A stretch of 64,000 nucleotides of DNA. Source: Manduca sexta. Taxonomy: Eukaryota; Arthropoda; Insecta; Lepidoptera; Sphingidae. The notes beneath the pieces are model-generated. The model did no database searches. It had not been told where the DNA came from and saw nothing but the letters and a program-made list of their open reading frames with translations. Below, in pieces: positions 22,546 through 34,300 of this stretch. The number at the start of each line of letters is the position of its first letter. Position 1 is the first letter of the stretch. The position numbers were made by a program, and so were the translations under genes. Where the stretch lies: positions 1,302,001-1,366,000 of the forward strand of contig NC_051120.1 in assembly GCF_014839805.1 (NCBI RefSeq), written 5' to 3'.

Positions 22546-25257
22546 TAAAGAAAGATGAATGGATATTTCATTCCATCTCTGAAGGTGTGAACAGAGGTGC
22601 AAGTGATTTTCGATCCCATTTGCATGCCACGAACATCACACATCTCAACCTAGTTTTAAATCTAAGACGCCGTCGTAAAACTAAAATAAATCATCGCTGA
22701 TTTTTATTTGTCAATAACAAACAAAGACAAGGAAATAAAATAAATTTGTCTTGAAACTATTAAAACAAATACTGATACGAATTTAAAATATATACATAAA
22801 AGTAAATTAGTGGAGAAGCTATAAATGTTAAGGCAATTATTCTAATAGATACTACTGGAGATCCGTCTGAGCCAGTAAATAAATGTGAGAATGTAATTAA
22901 TGGTATAACGCAGTCACAAATGGCGTATAAAGTTCAAGGACAGGTCCTCACAAGGTGAGATGTGATTCATCTAGAATACTAATAAAAATTCCGAGTGACT
23001 TCAACAGACACACAATCTAAGTTTAAAAACACATTTATATATCTATCTTTGTGACTTATTCGAAGTTGAAATTATGATGTCGTTTCTCTTAATTGAGCTT
23101 CTCCAAATTATCATTTTTATTTTTCCGTCTAAGAAGATTATCTTCACCTGTCTCCAACTTTTATCTTGCTTGGGTTTTTTTCATAATTACTCGAAGGATT
23201 TCTAGCGGTAGTGTATTTCGATCAATTCGAATAACTACCTACATATACCTTCTTGGGAAGTCCCGTCATGATACCTTCTAATTCTTAGACGCAGCTCTTT
23301 AAATCGTCGTGGTTTTGGAGTATCCTACCTTGAAACCCAACCATTCTCTTTGAAAACTAATTTCAGATTAGAATATGACATGTCACGTTAGTGTAGCCCC
23401 AGATTACTCTTAATTTAGGTAATGTATTCACGATACACATTTAATAGGCCTTTACAAATATCCTTCAAGTATTCAAATGAGCTAATGAAATTTAATTGCT
23501 AAGGGGAAGTGCCCGTATCTTTCATAAAATTCTTGGCAGATCAAATGTTTTGCGAGGTTTGGAATATCTAGAAAATATGAAGGGAATAGTTTTTCTATAA
23601 GTAAAACGTGACCACAAGGCGGTTAAGAACTTCGCAATGTGAGATAATAATTGTAGTCATTATGTAGTAATTAAAATACTTAAGAAAAATTTTAAGAATG
23701 AACGTGATCTGAGCCACATTTCTGGAATTTGATGCAGCTAGTGTTATACGGGCAGAAATGACACAACGACCGGAAAGCTATTCATTCAATAGAATTATTG
23801 ATATCTTCTAGTCTCTTATAAAAACAATTAACCCCTGTTCTATTTTTAAAAAATAAGGTTAGGACACAGAATGCCTAGTAGGTAAAATTACATCAACAAC
23901 TACTTGTTTCCTTGATTAGTATTGACACAATTCACCGCGTGACTCACAAATGAATTGTGATTCTGTAATACGTGATCAAGGACGGACTGACGCATGGTAT
24001 CTCCGACGCGTCTATATTTGCACATATTACTAAAACATGGAATAGTATAAGAAAATAATAGGATTCCGTAATTAGTAGACCGCTTCTGATAGGTCTTTCT
24101 GGAATAAAATTGGGAAAAGCCAATGTTCAGCCTTATTTTTGGGTCCTTATTTTTTTATGGGTTTTGCTATTTAAGTGTCCATGGATAATGCATCTCTTAC
24201 CATCAAAGCCAACTTACTATTTTTTTTTCTGGTGTACTGAAGTTTAGTATAGTTGTTGTAAAAGAGATAGGATGCAAAACACTTTATTTCGGAATTCCGA
24301 GTCTTCGTTTTATGGTAATAAATCAACGGCTATGGCGCCTAAAATAAAGATGGACGCAAAATGACGATTTTATTACGACACTTAAATGTCATGTGTTTCG
24401 GAATTCTGAATGATTTGAAAATGTCATTCTGATATTGGACATCGCTAAGTTATGGCTGTATTTAAATATATAGATCAGCTTGGTTTGGCAATAAATTATT
24501 TTATAGAAATTAATATATGATGTTTTCGCTATTTCAAGAACTGGCAATAGTTGGGGATTTTTAAGACGATTTCCCCTGAACTAAATTCTTAGCAAGTTAA
24601 GGTCACGCTGGCGGCCGGTCTTAAAACAGACCCAAAACATATGTGCAACAAGCTTGAACAGGGAAGTTGCGCTTACCCAACAATAAAGCGGGATAAGGAA
24701 TATTGGTAAAAGGCCAAATCAAGTAGACTCGCAGAGTGTTACTATTACTTTCTGTTGTACAAAAACCTTTCAGATTCTACCAGTTTTGGAACCGAAAACA
24801 TAAAAACTGGAACACTTTCGACCATTTCCATATAAGGAACCCTGAAAATGAAACCAATATAAATAGTTGGTGGCCATCAAAATTAAAAAGTTGTCGAGCG
24901 ACTACTGATATATTTAAATACCACTTGTATGCAAGAGAAATATTCTGATCTCCCGCTTAGATCACACGCGCAACGATTATGGGTCATCATAAAAAATTGC
25001 AATAAACAAGCTTCTAATAATAGTTTATTATTAAGTCACTTATATTCTGGATTTGGACCGTGTGGAGTCTTCCTAAAATAAAAGCTGTGCAATTTTTCGT
25101 GATAAAAAGTAGCTTTAGATTAACCCAAGACTTGATCTGTCTATGAAAAATTTAATCTAAATCCATGTGTCGGTTTATAGTTATAGGTTTCTAAAACATT
25201 TCACAATGTATAATTTAAGCAAGATTGGTAGGACAGCAGGATTTAAGGTACACAACT
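22546..25257. other. Unassigned AT-rich DNA
   Basis: No exon or shared repeat recognised. An ATG-initiated frame at 24736-24948 (+, 70 codons) has no recognised domain or splice context. TTTCGGAATTC occurs twice (near 24287 and 24397), possibly the ends of a small repeat. Confidence 0.45.
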
Positions 25258-25325
25258 GATAGACGAGATGAGCCAGTTGCTCGTCTGACGGTCGTTGAAA
25301 CGACTCGCCGTAAACACCACCTAGA
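25258..25325 (-). mobile_element. Family C-like 3' end fragment
   Basis: It contains ACGAGATGAGCCAGTTGCTC and a diverged version of the ACGGTCGT / CCGTAAACACC blocks. It is weakly conserved, so the assignment is tentative. Confidence 0.35.
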
Positions 25326-25738
25326 TTTCAAATTTGTGTGGAACTAGGCTGCGATCATCATCTCGATATTACTTCTCGTTCCAAGAACTCCAACTTTCAT
25401 TGCATTCAACATTTGATCGCTTCCCAAAACTATCCTACGATTTGCCAGCGTCATGGTCCGTTTACACAACAATGGTACCATTTCTCGTGCGCACACGCAG
25501 CGCTATCGCGTATTGTGCCGGGTTCACCGTGTCATTATAATTGATCGAGTCAGACTTTAAAACTGGGCTCGCCTCGGTATGTGGACTGTAAGAGGAGAGA
25601 GTGGAACCTGGCAATACAACATATAGTTTACTAGGGATTTGGACAAAAAATGGTTTGGATTTATTCTGATAGATGTCGCTAAATTTTTTTGTTTAAGAAC
25701 TCTTTCTTTAACCTTTAGATAAAAGTGAAACACACAAA

Positions 25739-26659
25739 CTAAAACCTTTTATCCCCTAAAGGGTAGGCGGAAGTGCAACCAGGGCACCCACTTTCCTTCA
25801 TGTCTGTTCCGTCCAAGACAGGGATGTTATGGAGCTCCGTAACCGTAACCGAAACTATCGGATATCCGAAATAAAAATATATCCGTAACCGTAACCGTAT
25901 CCGTTATAAAAGTTTCGGATAAGTTACGGATAATATGTTCCGACAGGTTCTTGTTTTACCGCTCACGTGCTACGTGAATTTTGTATAGTTTGTTTGTTAT
26001 TTTGAATCATAACATAACCTCATTTATAATTAGTATTTTTTTTATTAGTACAGTGAAGGAAAAGCTAAAAGCTTTGTGTTACGTACTAAATTCATTTATA
26101 AGGACAATATGCGTCCAAAGTAATTTTAACTTGGGCATTTTTTTCACGTTAATTTTGCAAAATTTAAACAGTGTGATAAAAACTTTTCACGGAGAGGAGG
26201 TGCCACTACTTCACTGAAACTTCATATAAAATTAAAACACAGAGGTTTTCCTAACACCCATGTCCCCCAATTAGTTCATCGATAATTAATAATAGACGAT
26301 GACGACGAACGATAGTTAGTATTCGTCGCCCTACTGTATTACATAATTATTTTTTTTTTATTTTACTTTAATCTAATATCCGTAACCGAAACTATCCGAA
26401 ACTACCGGATAATCCGAAATAATTACATATCCGTAACCGATATAATTTTATTCCTATATCCATATCCGAAATATCATATCCATAACATCCCTGGTCCAAG
26501 ATGTGATAGGTGTGAGATTATTGCCATATCAGGCACTCATTCCAGGCTGACACTGAGCAGAAAATCTGAACATCACTTTAGCCGATACAGAATACAAACC
26601 CGGAATCTCAGAGCAGTGCTCGTACGGCGCATGCAATGCAACCATACCATCGAGGCAGC
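25739..26659 (-). mobile_element. Family B SINE split by a hAT-type insertion
   Basis: The right flank (26502-26659), read on the - strand, gives the SINE head and middle, with the B-box-like GAGATTCCGGGTTTGTATTC region and a GCCTCGATGGT start. The left flank (25739-25818) gives its 3' part, GGAAAGTGGGTGCCCTGGTTG through CCTTTAGGGGATAAAAG. Removing 25819-26493 and one copy of the 8-bp repeat rejoins the SINE at the block corresponding to CATCATGGGACGGAACA in the copy at 59584. Confidence 0.85.
25819..26493. mobile_element. Non-autonomous hAT-type element with 8-bp TSD
   Basis: The ends are CAGGGATGTTATGGA and its exact reverse complement TCCATAACATCCCTG, giving 15-bp terminal inverted repeats. 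The exact 8-bp TSD GTCCAAGA lies at 25811-25818 and 26494-26501. CAGGG-type ends with 8-bp TSDs are typical of the hAT superfamily. The subterminal regions are packed with variants of ATCCGTAACCG and ATCCGAAA in both orientations, a possible transposase-binding array. The 675-bp length and lack of a transposase frame make it non-autonomous. The 78-codon frame at 25981-26217 has no transposase character. Confidence 0.9.
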
Positions 26660-27068
26660 TTGGTCGATAGTTGTATTTTTCTTGTTGTAATTTTAACTAA
26701 TTATTGTAAAATTACCTTATCAGATACTTGTGAAGCTATGTCGATTTCTAGATAAAACTTCAGACTTGTAGTATGTGCAGTGTACATGTCCTAGCCCTTG
26801 ATTCCTAACGGATGTGATCGAGTGTTTGTCTAATGCGCAATACAACACTCACTATAATAAACACGTGACATATTAAAGCTAAAATAGGTGTTGGTTTGTG
26901 CTGCAATAGAACAAAAATTTTAAATAACTTTTAATTATTATAATTAATCTCATGTCTTGACTTGTCATGAATGCTACTATATTCGCGTGCCAGTGATATT
27001 TTTAAGGAAATTTTCGGACCTTTGGAAATCCGATTGATTTTTGAGATAGGTACAATTCTAATGTTCTT
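26660..27068. other. Unassigned AT-rich DNA
   Basis: Nothing recognised. Confidence 0.45.
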
Positions 27069-27083
27069 CATATACCATTTAAA

Positions 27084-27180
27084 TTAAACTATTTTACGGA
27101 TTTTATCGCATTTTTAAATTTTACTTTTCTCCCGACGCGACGTTTCGAAGACTTTGCAGCCTTCATGGTCACGGAGGGAC
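27084..27180. repeat. Family E fragment bracketed by a 15-bp direct repeat
   Basis: It carries ACGGATTTTATCGCATTTTT, TTCTCCCGACGCGACGTTTC and GACTTTGCAGCCTTCATGG. The identical 15-mer CATATACCATTTAAA lies at 27069-27083 and 27181-27195. This looks like a TSD, though the first copy also resembles the outer end of family E. There is an internal CGACG duplication relative to other copies. Confidence 0.55.
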
Positions 27181-27195
27181 CATATACCATTTAAA

Positions 27196-28432
27196 ATAAA
27201 TTTTATTCTCATAAATTCAGTCATTGCAATTTTATGCGAAGACGCGGACGGAGTCTGGAGGAAAGCTAGTATAATGTGACTGCAGACGATTAGTCAAGTG
27301 CCCCTCAAGTCTATTGTTTGTATCAAATGCTTTTGTAACAGTGAATTCCCTTGGACTTTGCGATTGCATATAATTAGCCAACTCGAGTTGTATTAACAAG
27401 TTCACGCGTTTAACTAAAGAGGTTGACAGGGCAACAATGTTTCTTTTTTTTCGGTAAACTATTTTATTAATCCCGTTACTGAATTAGAAATATATAGTCT
27501 TACTTATGAACTTGTTTTAGCGTTAAGAAGTGATTAAGAATTGCTCAAATAGCTGTCAAAATGTCACCGGTTTTCTTCTTTAAACCGTATTAAGAGGCAA
27601 GATGGCGGATTTTGATTTACAGCTGATCGAGTGAATTTGTGTTTTAAGTAAGCATAGCTTAGCGATTTTGTTATAAGTAAGACTGATAGTGCGCTCAATA
27701 ATTAGACGTCATAATGCTCAGTAACATTAACTACAATGTCAGCTAAACGTCCCTTTTTCACCATACTGAATGTAGACATCGTGGTGTTACCCTACCAGCC
27801 GAACTCATGTAACGACCTACCTAGAAAGTATGTGTATTGAGGTAACCTACATTCTCCAGATCGGCTCGATATCCAAACTAAGGTATCTGTGTTTTACCTT
27901 ATCAGCTAATTCTAGTTACGTGGCGAAGGTAAAATTAGAATTATCTAGAACTTTATATGATTCGTTAGTTATGTTTGTATGTATATCTAATTTTATGGGA
28001 GAAGGTGAACATGTAGGTCAGCTGGTTGTGTGATCAACATAGCCCATCAATAGGATGTTGGAGGCCTTAACATCTTCCCTAAGATCTATGGCTCTCCTTT
28101 CCTTTATGGCGGACTTTAATTTCTCTGCAATGGTATTGTGATTATATTGCAAATGCTTAAAACGAGAATCCAACCTGGTATCTCACATTTTACAACCCTA
28201 AGACACTGCCACTAGTGACCACACGAAAAGAAGTTAAAAATAACAAAAACTCTCGACCTCTCGCCGTAATCCAGGACGAGAACAAAAAACGGTAGCCACC
28301 TATAAAACTTTATTACACAGAATCCGTACAAAAACGAATTGAATAACGTTGTGCAAAATAAAATAGTTATAACTGGTTATCGATTAAGAAATAGTTATCT
28401 GTTGATTCCGTCGAGCGTCGCGTGACGCGGCC
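27196..28432. other. Unassigned DNA upstream of the best exon
   Basis: No exon or repeat recognised. It includes the AT-rich approach to the CpG-rich patch starting near 28400. Confidence 0.45.
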
Positions 28433-28465
28433 AGTGTCGACGACGCCTCGGGCCCGCGCGGACGT
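28433..28465 (+). promoter_or_regulatory. Candidate Inr-DPE core promoter
   Basis: The initiator-like CCAGTG places +1 at the A of 28433. GGACGT at 28460-28465 then falls exactly at +28 to +33 and fits the insect DPE consensus RGWYVT at every position. The initiator matches the TCAKTY consensus at only four of six positions. The setting is a CpG-rich island (about 28405-28475) in AT-rich DNA, with no TATA box at the expected place. It lies about 240 bp upstream of the exon at 28675. Transcription from here is inferred. Confidence 0.4.
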
Positions 28466-28674
28466 GTTTCAATAACGGCTATTTACCGAATAACCGTTCG
28501 ATTGTATACGTTATTCTGCTATTAACGCGCTACTTTTCGGTAATTGTAATTTTAAGTGCATTATTATTTGTTAACAAAACTTTTACGCGTTTAATGGAAT
28601 GCCACTCAACTGATAGTAAAAAGCATTGAATGATAGTATTTTTTGTGGTGCTGACTGGTCGTTTTTTGTTGCAG

Positions 28675-28856
28675 GCAACGGGCCGAGATGTACGGTGCCG
28701 CGTCGAGAGTGAAGTGCTAGTGTTGTGTCTGTTGTGTGTATGATGTGAGTGACAATGCCTTCGGACAGTGGATCAGCGTGGTCTCCGCCGGCCTCCACTG
28801 AGAGGAGGCTGAGCAACTCTTCAGATGGCAGCGCTGGCAGCGGATATTCTAAAGCT
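28675..28856 (+). other. Exon: 5' UTR plus start of coding sequence
   Basis: The acceptor TTTTTTGTTGCAG ends at 28674, and the donor GCT/GTAAGT follows 28856. The first 80 nt are untranslated and include an in-frame TGA at 28746-28748 just before the start codon. An earlier ATG at 28688 opens a short frame that closes at 28718, so translation is best placed at 28755. The exon is much GC-richer than its surroundings. Confidence 0.65.
28755..28856 (+). CDS. N-terminal coding exon of an unidentified protein
   Basis: Thirty-four codons begin MPSDSGSAWSPPASTERR and end SGYSKA. The exon closes exactly after a codon (phase 0) at a strong GTAAGT donor. The peptide is rich in Ser, Gly and Pro and looks like a disordered N-terminal tail. 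There is no domain, signal peptide or membrane segment. The context AACAATGCC-like upstream is acceptable for initiation, and an in-frame stop just upstream supports this ATG. No continuation exon was found with confidence in the window, so the rest of the protein is probably beyond 64000 or was missed. The gene could share downstream exons with the candidate start exon at 51448, which also ends in phase 0. I do not recognise the family. Confidence 0.6.
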
Positions 28857-30284
28857 GTAAGTTTTCATTAGTTTACACTTCTAGGGATTCTGATGATTGT
28901 TAAAATAATTTAAATCAGACTTATCGGCCCTCACGATTTGTCTAGATATAGCCCTTTCCAAATGATAAAATTCAACAGACACTTAAAGGGTAAAATGATC
29001 TCTCCATGAAAAGAACATGCCTAATGGTTAATTTTAATAAAATTTACACAACGGTCTATTCAAATAGTAAGGGGACGAGGAATTAAAGCATAAGATCTGT
29101 GTCAAGCAATGACCCGACGCTAGATGATGGATGATGCGAATAAAATGGTTTAGTAAGAATCTTTGAATCATAAATTCAAATCAATCCGTTTCGTTCTGTT
29201 TTTTATTTAGTTGACACTATTCTTTATTGTATTGTTTATGGTTGCGTCGTATTCTCCATTTGTAAAGAGTCATTACTGCAACACATCCTGGGTCAGATGT
29301 TTGGTAATTTAATTACAGTAATTTTAATTTCTGTCTTAACCCAACATTAAGCTATTGACGCACGATACCCGTGCATCAAATCATTTCCGACTTTCCCGTA
29401 TAATTATAATTGCATTTCATTAACTAGTTCAGGTGTAGGAAATTTATTCTTTTATAGACAAGATTGAATAGGGAAGTAGCGTATAGGAAACTTTAGGGCC
29501 CAAATACGAAGCAAATCACGTTGCTGTGGTAAAATAAATAAAAAATACCGTCTTCTAAGAGGCAGATAATGGCAATAGCTAATAACACTGGTGAATTTCG
29601 TTCTAGTAACATTTCTGTATTTTTTGGAAGTTCATATGCAACACAAGAGGTTTTCAAAGAAACGTTTGCATATTTAGTGAGGCAAGCTCGATAAAAACCT
29701 GCTCAATCATGCAACGTAACCAATTAATAAATGCAATTGTACGAATCGAACGTGTGTCAACTAGTTTTTCGAAATAATTATCATGATTGTCAAATAAAAA
29801 AATCAATAAAATGATGTAACATCTCTCCCTCTTTTTCTTTCTCTCTTCCAGTCTATCCCACGCGCTGGTAGTCACTTAATTACGCTTTCCTTCTCCTTTA
29901 CACCACTTTTTACTATAATCAAAATAAAATATACTGATATTTAAATAGCATTATGAGTAATACACGAATACAATTGTAGCAGAATTCGATGTAAAAACAG
30001 CTACTATCACCATAGTTAAAAACATATCTAACAAGAATAATGGTAGTAAAAAATATTTACAAGCTAATGTTGCTCATGTTTACACTTTAATGACTAAGAT
30101 TGATGGTACGAATTTATAAAAACACATTAAGTAACGAGTCGGGACAAACTGGTGATGCTTGATTTGCTGGTTTCGCTAAACTAATATTATGTTGCCAAAC
30201 TAGCAGTAATATAACCTGATCTATGTTGCCAGGTGACTCGAATATTGTGTCCTTAGGCAAAGCAATAACGTGTCGTGTCGTGTT
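28857..30284 (+). other. Intron-like DNA
   Basis: This follows the donor at 28857. A strong polypyrimidine tract with CTCTTCCAG ends at 29850, but the following phase-0 frame runs through AT-rich sequence to a stop at about 29943 with no donor, so I do not call an exon. Confidence 0.45.
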
Positions 30285-30350
30285 AAGTAGTTCCTATATT
30301 TATGTTTATCTGGTTCCAACAGGCCGGCATAATTGTGTCGACTGCGGGTT
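30285..30350 (+). mobile_element. Family D fragment
   Basis: It carries the TTCCAACAGGCCGGCATAAT core and GTGTCGACTG, without the 3' TTACCATC block. Confidence 0.6.
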
Positions 30351-31340
30351 AGTTATTAGTGAAAAGAAATTCAAAATCGGTTTAGTAGTTTCTGAGATTA
30401 GCGCATTAAAACAAACAAACTCATAAGCTTTATTATATTAGTAGAGATTTATAAAATCCATTTCATTTTGTTTTATTTTTATTTGAATGTTAACCTTTAA
30501 AAGAAGCGCAGGCGCTATTTCTTAACCTAATCTCCAAACTAGATTATACGAAATATTGTGTAAAAAATTCCAAAAATAATATCTTGGTATACACTTACAC
30601 CATTTAATATTCATTGTGTCATATTTTTTACTACAACAACATCATCGCCATTATTTCGAACTACGTTATTGTTACGAATATTTTTGTTCTAACAATAATA
30701 ATTTCGTTACAACGAATAAATTAACGTTATTGCCAACGGTTACTTAATTATTTAGCATTTTCATCAACCAAATGAATGCAATAAATAGAATGTTTTTCTT
30801 CTTTCCATAATCCATTGACTAAACACAAAAAAAGATTACAGGTTACTAAAAATGTACTTATTCATTACTGCATTATTAAAACTTTTTGTAAATAAATAAA
30901 TTGACCGATAACACAACATACCACTACTAAAATACAAATCGTGTTGTCGATCGACCATCGACTACCGATCGATTTCAAGATCACCAATATCTATGGTCAG
31001 TGAAAATAGTCCAATTAGAATAGTTATATTGATTAGTTATTATACCATTGTTCAAGATATCGACAAATATTTGCGGTTATACAAATATTTGTATGCTGGT
31101 ATCAAACCTTCGTTTTACAATGATATCACCGGGTTATAAAACATTGAAGCATTCAGAATATTGAATAAACCTGATAAGGTATATGCAATATTTTTAGCTG
31201 TTTATCAGTTATCAATGTTATCAACACATGTCATGTGTGATGTTTATACCAAGTTAGGACAATAGGGCAAGCCAACTTGTACCTGTAATGAGCGTGGCGG
31301 TAGTAGACTGAGAAATATGAGTTCAATATATAACTACCTC
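30351..31340. other. Unassigned AT-rich DNA
   Basis: It contains a perfect 16-bp palindrome ATACAAATATTTGTAT at 31079-31094 and clustered TCGATCGA near 30950, neither explained. No gene seen. Confidence 0.45.
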
Positions 31341-31594
31341 GACTGCCTTGGTGGCGTAGTTGTACTGCATGCGTGGTACGGCAGCGCTCTGAGGTTCTGG
31401 GTTCGAATCCCGGGTCAGGCAATGGTATTTGAGTTTTTCTGCTCAGTATCAGCCCGGAGTCTGGAATTTGTGCCCGATATGGCGATAGGCTCGCCCCCTA
31501 TCACATCATGGGACGGAACACAATTGACGAAAAGTTAGTGTCCCTGGTTGCGCCGCTGCATACCCCTTCGCGGATAAATGCGTGATGTGTGTTT
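31341..31594 (+). mobile_element. Family B SINE, full length
   Basis: The head GACTGCCTTGGTGGCGTAG, B box GGTTCGAATCC at 31400-31410, body blocks TGCCCGATATGGCGATAGG and ATGGGACGGAACAC, and a 3' GGATAAATGCGTGATGTG tail are closely similar to the copy at 59584. No TSD is obvious. The overlapping 73-codon frame is repeat-derived. Confidence 0.88.
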
Positions 31595-32039
31595 ATTGTT
31601 TTCTTTGTATACCTTCACAGGTATACAATGTTTTATTTTTGTTCAATATTATTAGGAAGATATCATTTTTGTGTTCTATTGGGGTACGATTATTTTATCT
31701 ATAATAATATAACAGTACATAACAAATAATTACAAGTACTGAACGGCACTGTACACATCATTCTGAGACGTTACATTTAGTCTCATATTGCCCAAAACAA
31801 GTTGGATACAATGTCCATCAAGCATACAGTACTTTCACTGCCGCTCGGTGCAGAAATACACAAAGTTGATGCGTCACAAACTTGTTTGAATAAGATATTT
31901 ACCATAAATAGACTGATCGATTATGAACGGCGCGTTAAACAAATATATAATTTAAGAGAATTTAAAACTAGTAAATTAATCGCAGCCGGTGATGCGTGAA
32001 CACTTTCACTGGCGTTGATTTTCACTTTTGTATAAATTT
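31595..32039. other. Unassigned AT-rich DNA
   Basis: A 65-codon frame at 31802-31999 (+) reads as a balanced, partly charged peptide, but no motif, splice site or homologue is recognised. Confidence 0.4.
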
Positions 32040-32545
32040 ACTAGCTTCCGCCCGCAGCTTCGCCCGCGTGGATTTCGGGTTTCAAAAATGGAGAAGGTGC
32101 TCAATTTGTCGGGATGTTTTTTTAATTTATGGTGGTATGCAGGTGGTCCGATTGTCCGGTCAGGGTCTGATGATGGGATCCTGGTGAAATCGAAGGAACT
32201 TTTAACCATTAAGGTTGCACACGAAATGACGGACGCTTAAAAAATGGAGTAACTTCTCCCGTTTTCCCAACATTTCCCTTCACTGCTCTGCTCCTATTAA
32301 TTGTAGCATGATGAAAAGTATACTATAACCAGCACAGGAGTATGACAAATAATTGTACCAAGTTTCGTTAAAATCCGTCGAGTAGTTTTTGTTTCTATAA
32401 CGGTTACACAGACAGACAGACAAAAATTTTACTAATTGCATTTTTGGCATCAGTATCGATCCCTAATCACCCCCAGTTATTTTTGGAAATATATTTCATG
32501 TACAGAATTGACCTCTCTACAGATTTATTATAAGTATAGATATGC
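32040..32545 (+). mobile_element. RTE-like non-LTR 3' end
   Basis: It starts CTAGCTTCCGCCCGCAGC and contains the AAATCCGTCGAGTAGTTTTT primer-like block, a short CAGACAGACAGACA array, and ends ATTATAAGTATAGATATG. Such ends are typical of RTE-type LINEs in Lepidoptera (general knowledge). No reverse-transcriptase frame remains. The short frames on both strands at 31996-32240 are incidental. Confidence 0.6.
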
Positions 32546-32829
32546 AAAAGTAGCTCAAAATTGTCCATAGCGAAAACATGCATTTTAAAGTAAAACAAAA
32601 GAAATAATATCGTGAAGCCAACCAAATAACTAATGATATATTAAATTTTGTGACTGTTCAATTTAGTCGGGTCCGCGATATCACTTTTGTTGAGTTTCAG
32701 AACGCGACATTACATTATTATATTCTGTGCTCCAACGCACACTGCTTTGATGTTAGGAACACACCTACATTGCTTAGACAACAGTGAACTTTATACAATA
32801 GCAATAAAGCTCAAATTGACTCTACGTAT

Positions 32830-33030
32830 TAGTTAGAAAACGTTTGTATGGGAAATAGAAAAATGCTGTTTTGAGGATTTTCCCGGCAATTATTCGAATT
32901 TTTCTCACCTTTTAAACCTTCCCTAGACCTCCACGAATAATTCAAGACCAAGATAAGATAAATCCGTTCAGCCGTTCTCGAGTTTTAGCGAGACTAACGA
33001 ACAGCAATTCATTTTTATATATATAGATTT
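32830..33030 (+). mobile_element. Second RTE-like 3' end
   Basis: It contains AAATCCGTTCAGCCGTTCTC, a downstream TTCATTTTTATATATATAG tail and the TTTTCCCGGCAATT block, a common 3' tail form for RTE-type LINEs. Its 5' limit is uncertain, and it may be part of the same insertion cluster as the copy at 32040. Confidence 0.55.
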
Positions 33031-33699
33031 ATTGGTAATTTAAAATTATTTTGAGCGTCGAATCCCGCGAACTTTAGGTGTGTGACATAATTCATTATAG
33101 CATAACTTGATGCGATAGTTTCGCTTCTCTGATAACCATTTAACGTTTATGCTGTTTTTCCAACTTTGGCTTTTAATATGACAACTTACTTCTATCCCTA
33201 TATTTACATATAAAACAAATCAATATCTGTGAATCAATCAAGCCGAAACTATTTGTAGGTAATGAATTAGTCTTCACGAAAATATTCAAAACTGTTAAAG
33301 CCTGGAAATCGACAAAAAATAATATAAATTACTTTTTAAACAGCTATGTAATGTGCCCTTAATTATAACTGTTCGTATTTATTTTGTATTTATATTAGCG
33401 TTTTTATTTTACATCTACGAATAGAAAATCTTGTAGATATTGTTTACAAGAACAGAAGTATTGCCTTTCCTTTTCAAGATGATCCTGTACAAGCTACAAC
33501 ACTGATATGCTATGCGTGAAGTGTGCGTTTACCTTAAATAATTTTCCTCTGAGGCTTGGTCACTCAGCCTTGGCTGGCGAAACCGCTTGCGAAACTGTTA
33601 CAATGTCTTTGAGGAATTTGTTCACGATCAATATCGACATTGGGGACGAGCCGGAAACGTGGAGTCTAGCCGTTCACTCGGGCTAGCGGCAAGTTTGAC
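33031..33699. other. Unassigned DNA
   Basis: Nothing recognised. A GC-richer patch occurs at 33540-33700 without an open frame. Confidence 0.45.
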
Positions 33700-33800
33700 G
33701 GTAAAAATGTACACAGCCACGAACGCTGCTAAGTCTTATGCGAGAGAAAATTAAAATATAAAAACCACCATAAAATCTGAAAAATTATTTAATTTTATTG
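33700..33800. repeat. Family E fragment, strongly diverged
   Basis: It keeps CTGCTAAGTCTTATGCGAGA and a following ATAAAATCTGAAAAATTATT, in the order of the E right arm. It is a degraded copy. Confidence 0.45.
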
Positions 33801-34134
33801 GTCAAAAGGGGTTGCGTAGGTTGTCAACTCTTTTCTAGTTAGCTACACTTATTCTTTACAAAAATCGCCTAAGTTAGTGTGCTCAAGTTGTTTGCCGGCT
33901 ATTATACGGAGAAATACGTAAGGTGCTTCAGCGATTTCAATAACTTATAACAGTATTGTCTTGTGGGTACCGACAGCATCTGCTCGAAGCCTGTGTTGTG
34001 AAGTTTTGGATTAAATTTCTATGGAGGACGAGTACAATGAGTTTTTTTTCTATAAAAATGTAGACCGATTTGTATTCTGTGTCGCGTCTATGTGACTGCA
34101 GCTTTGATGGTAAAAGTAGCGAAGGCTCCATATA

Positions 34135-34300
34135 ACCCGCTTCTTACTTACTTACTGCCGGCTTCCCTTTCGTAATTCATGTTCATTGTTCATTCCAGAC
34201 CGCATTTATGCGTATTATTAGTACGTATAAGTTGTGTCGAGTTCCCTTTTGGTAAATTTCGTCCTTCGCCACTGGTAAGCACATATTTAATGCTAACCAA
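34135..34300 (-). repeat. Family J repeat
   Basis: CTGCCGGCTTCCCTTTCG, then GAGTTCCCTTTTGGTAAATT, then CCTTCGCCACTGG appear in the same order as at 49124 and, reversed, at 58365. The opposed open frames over 34179-34436 follow from the repeat. Confidence 0.55.

Noticed and set aside
25981..26217. 78-codon frame inside the hAT-type element as a transposase remnant
   Set aside because: No hAT dimerisation-domain or zinc-finger residues visible; hydrophobic AT-driven composition.
29654..29943. Superb polypyrimidine tract and CTCTTCCAG followed by a phase-0 open frame
   Set aside because: The frame is AT-driven, ends at a stop after about 31 codons and has no donor; the tract also gives a low-complexity frame on the other strand.
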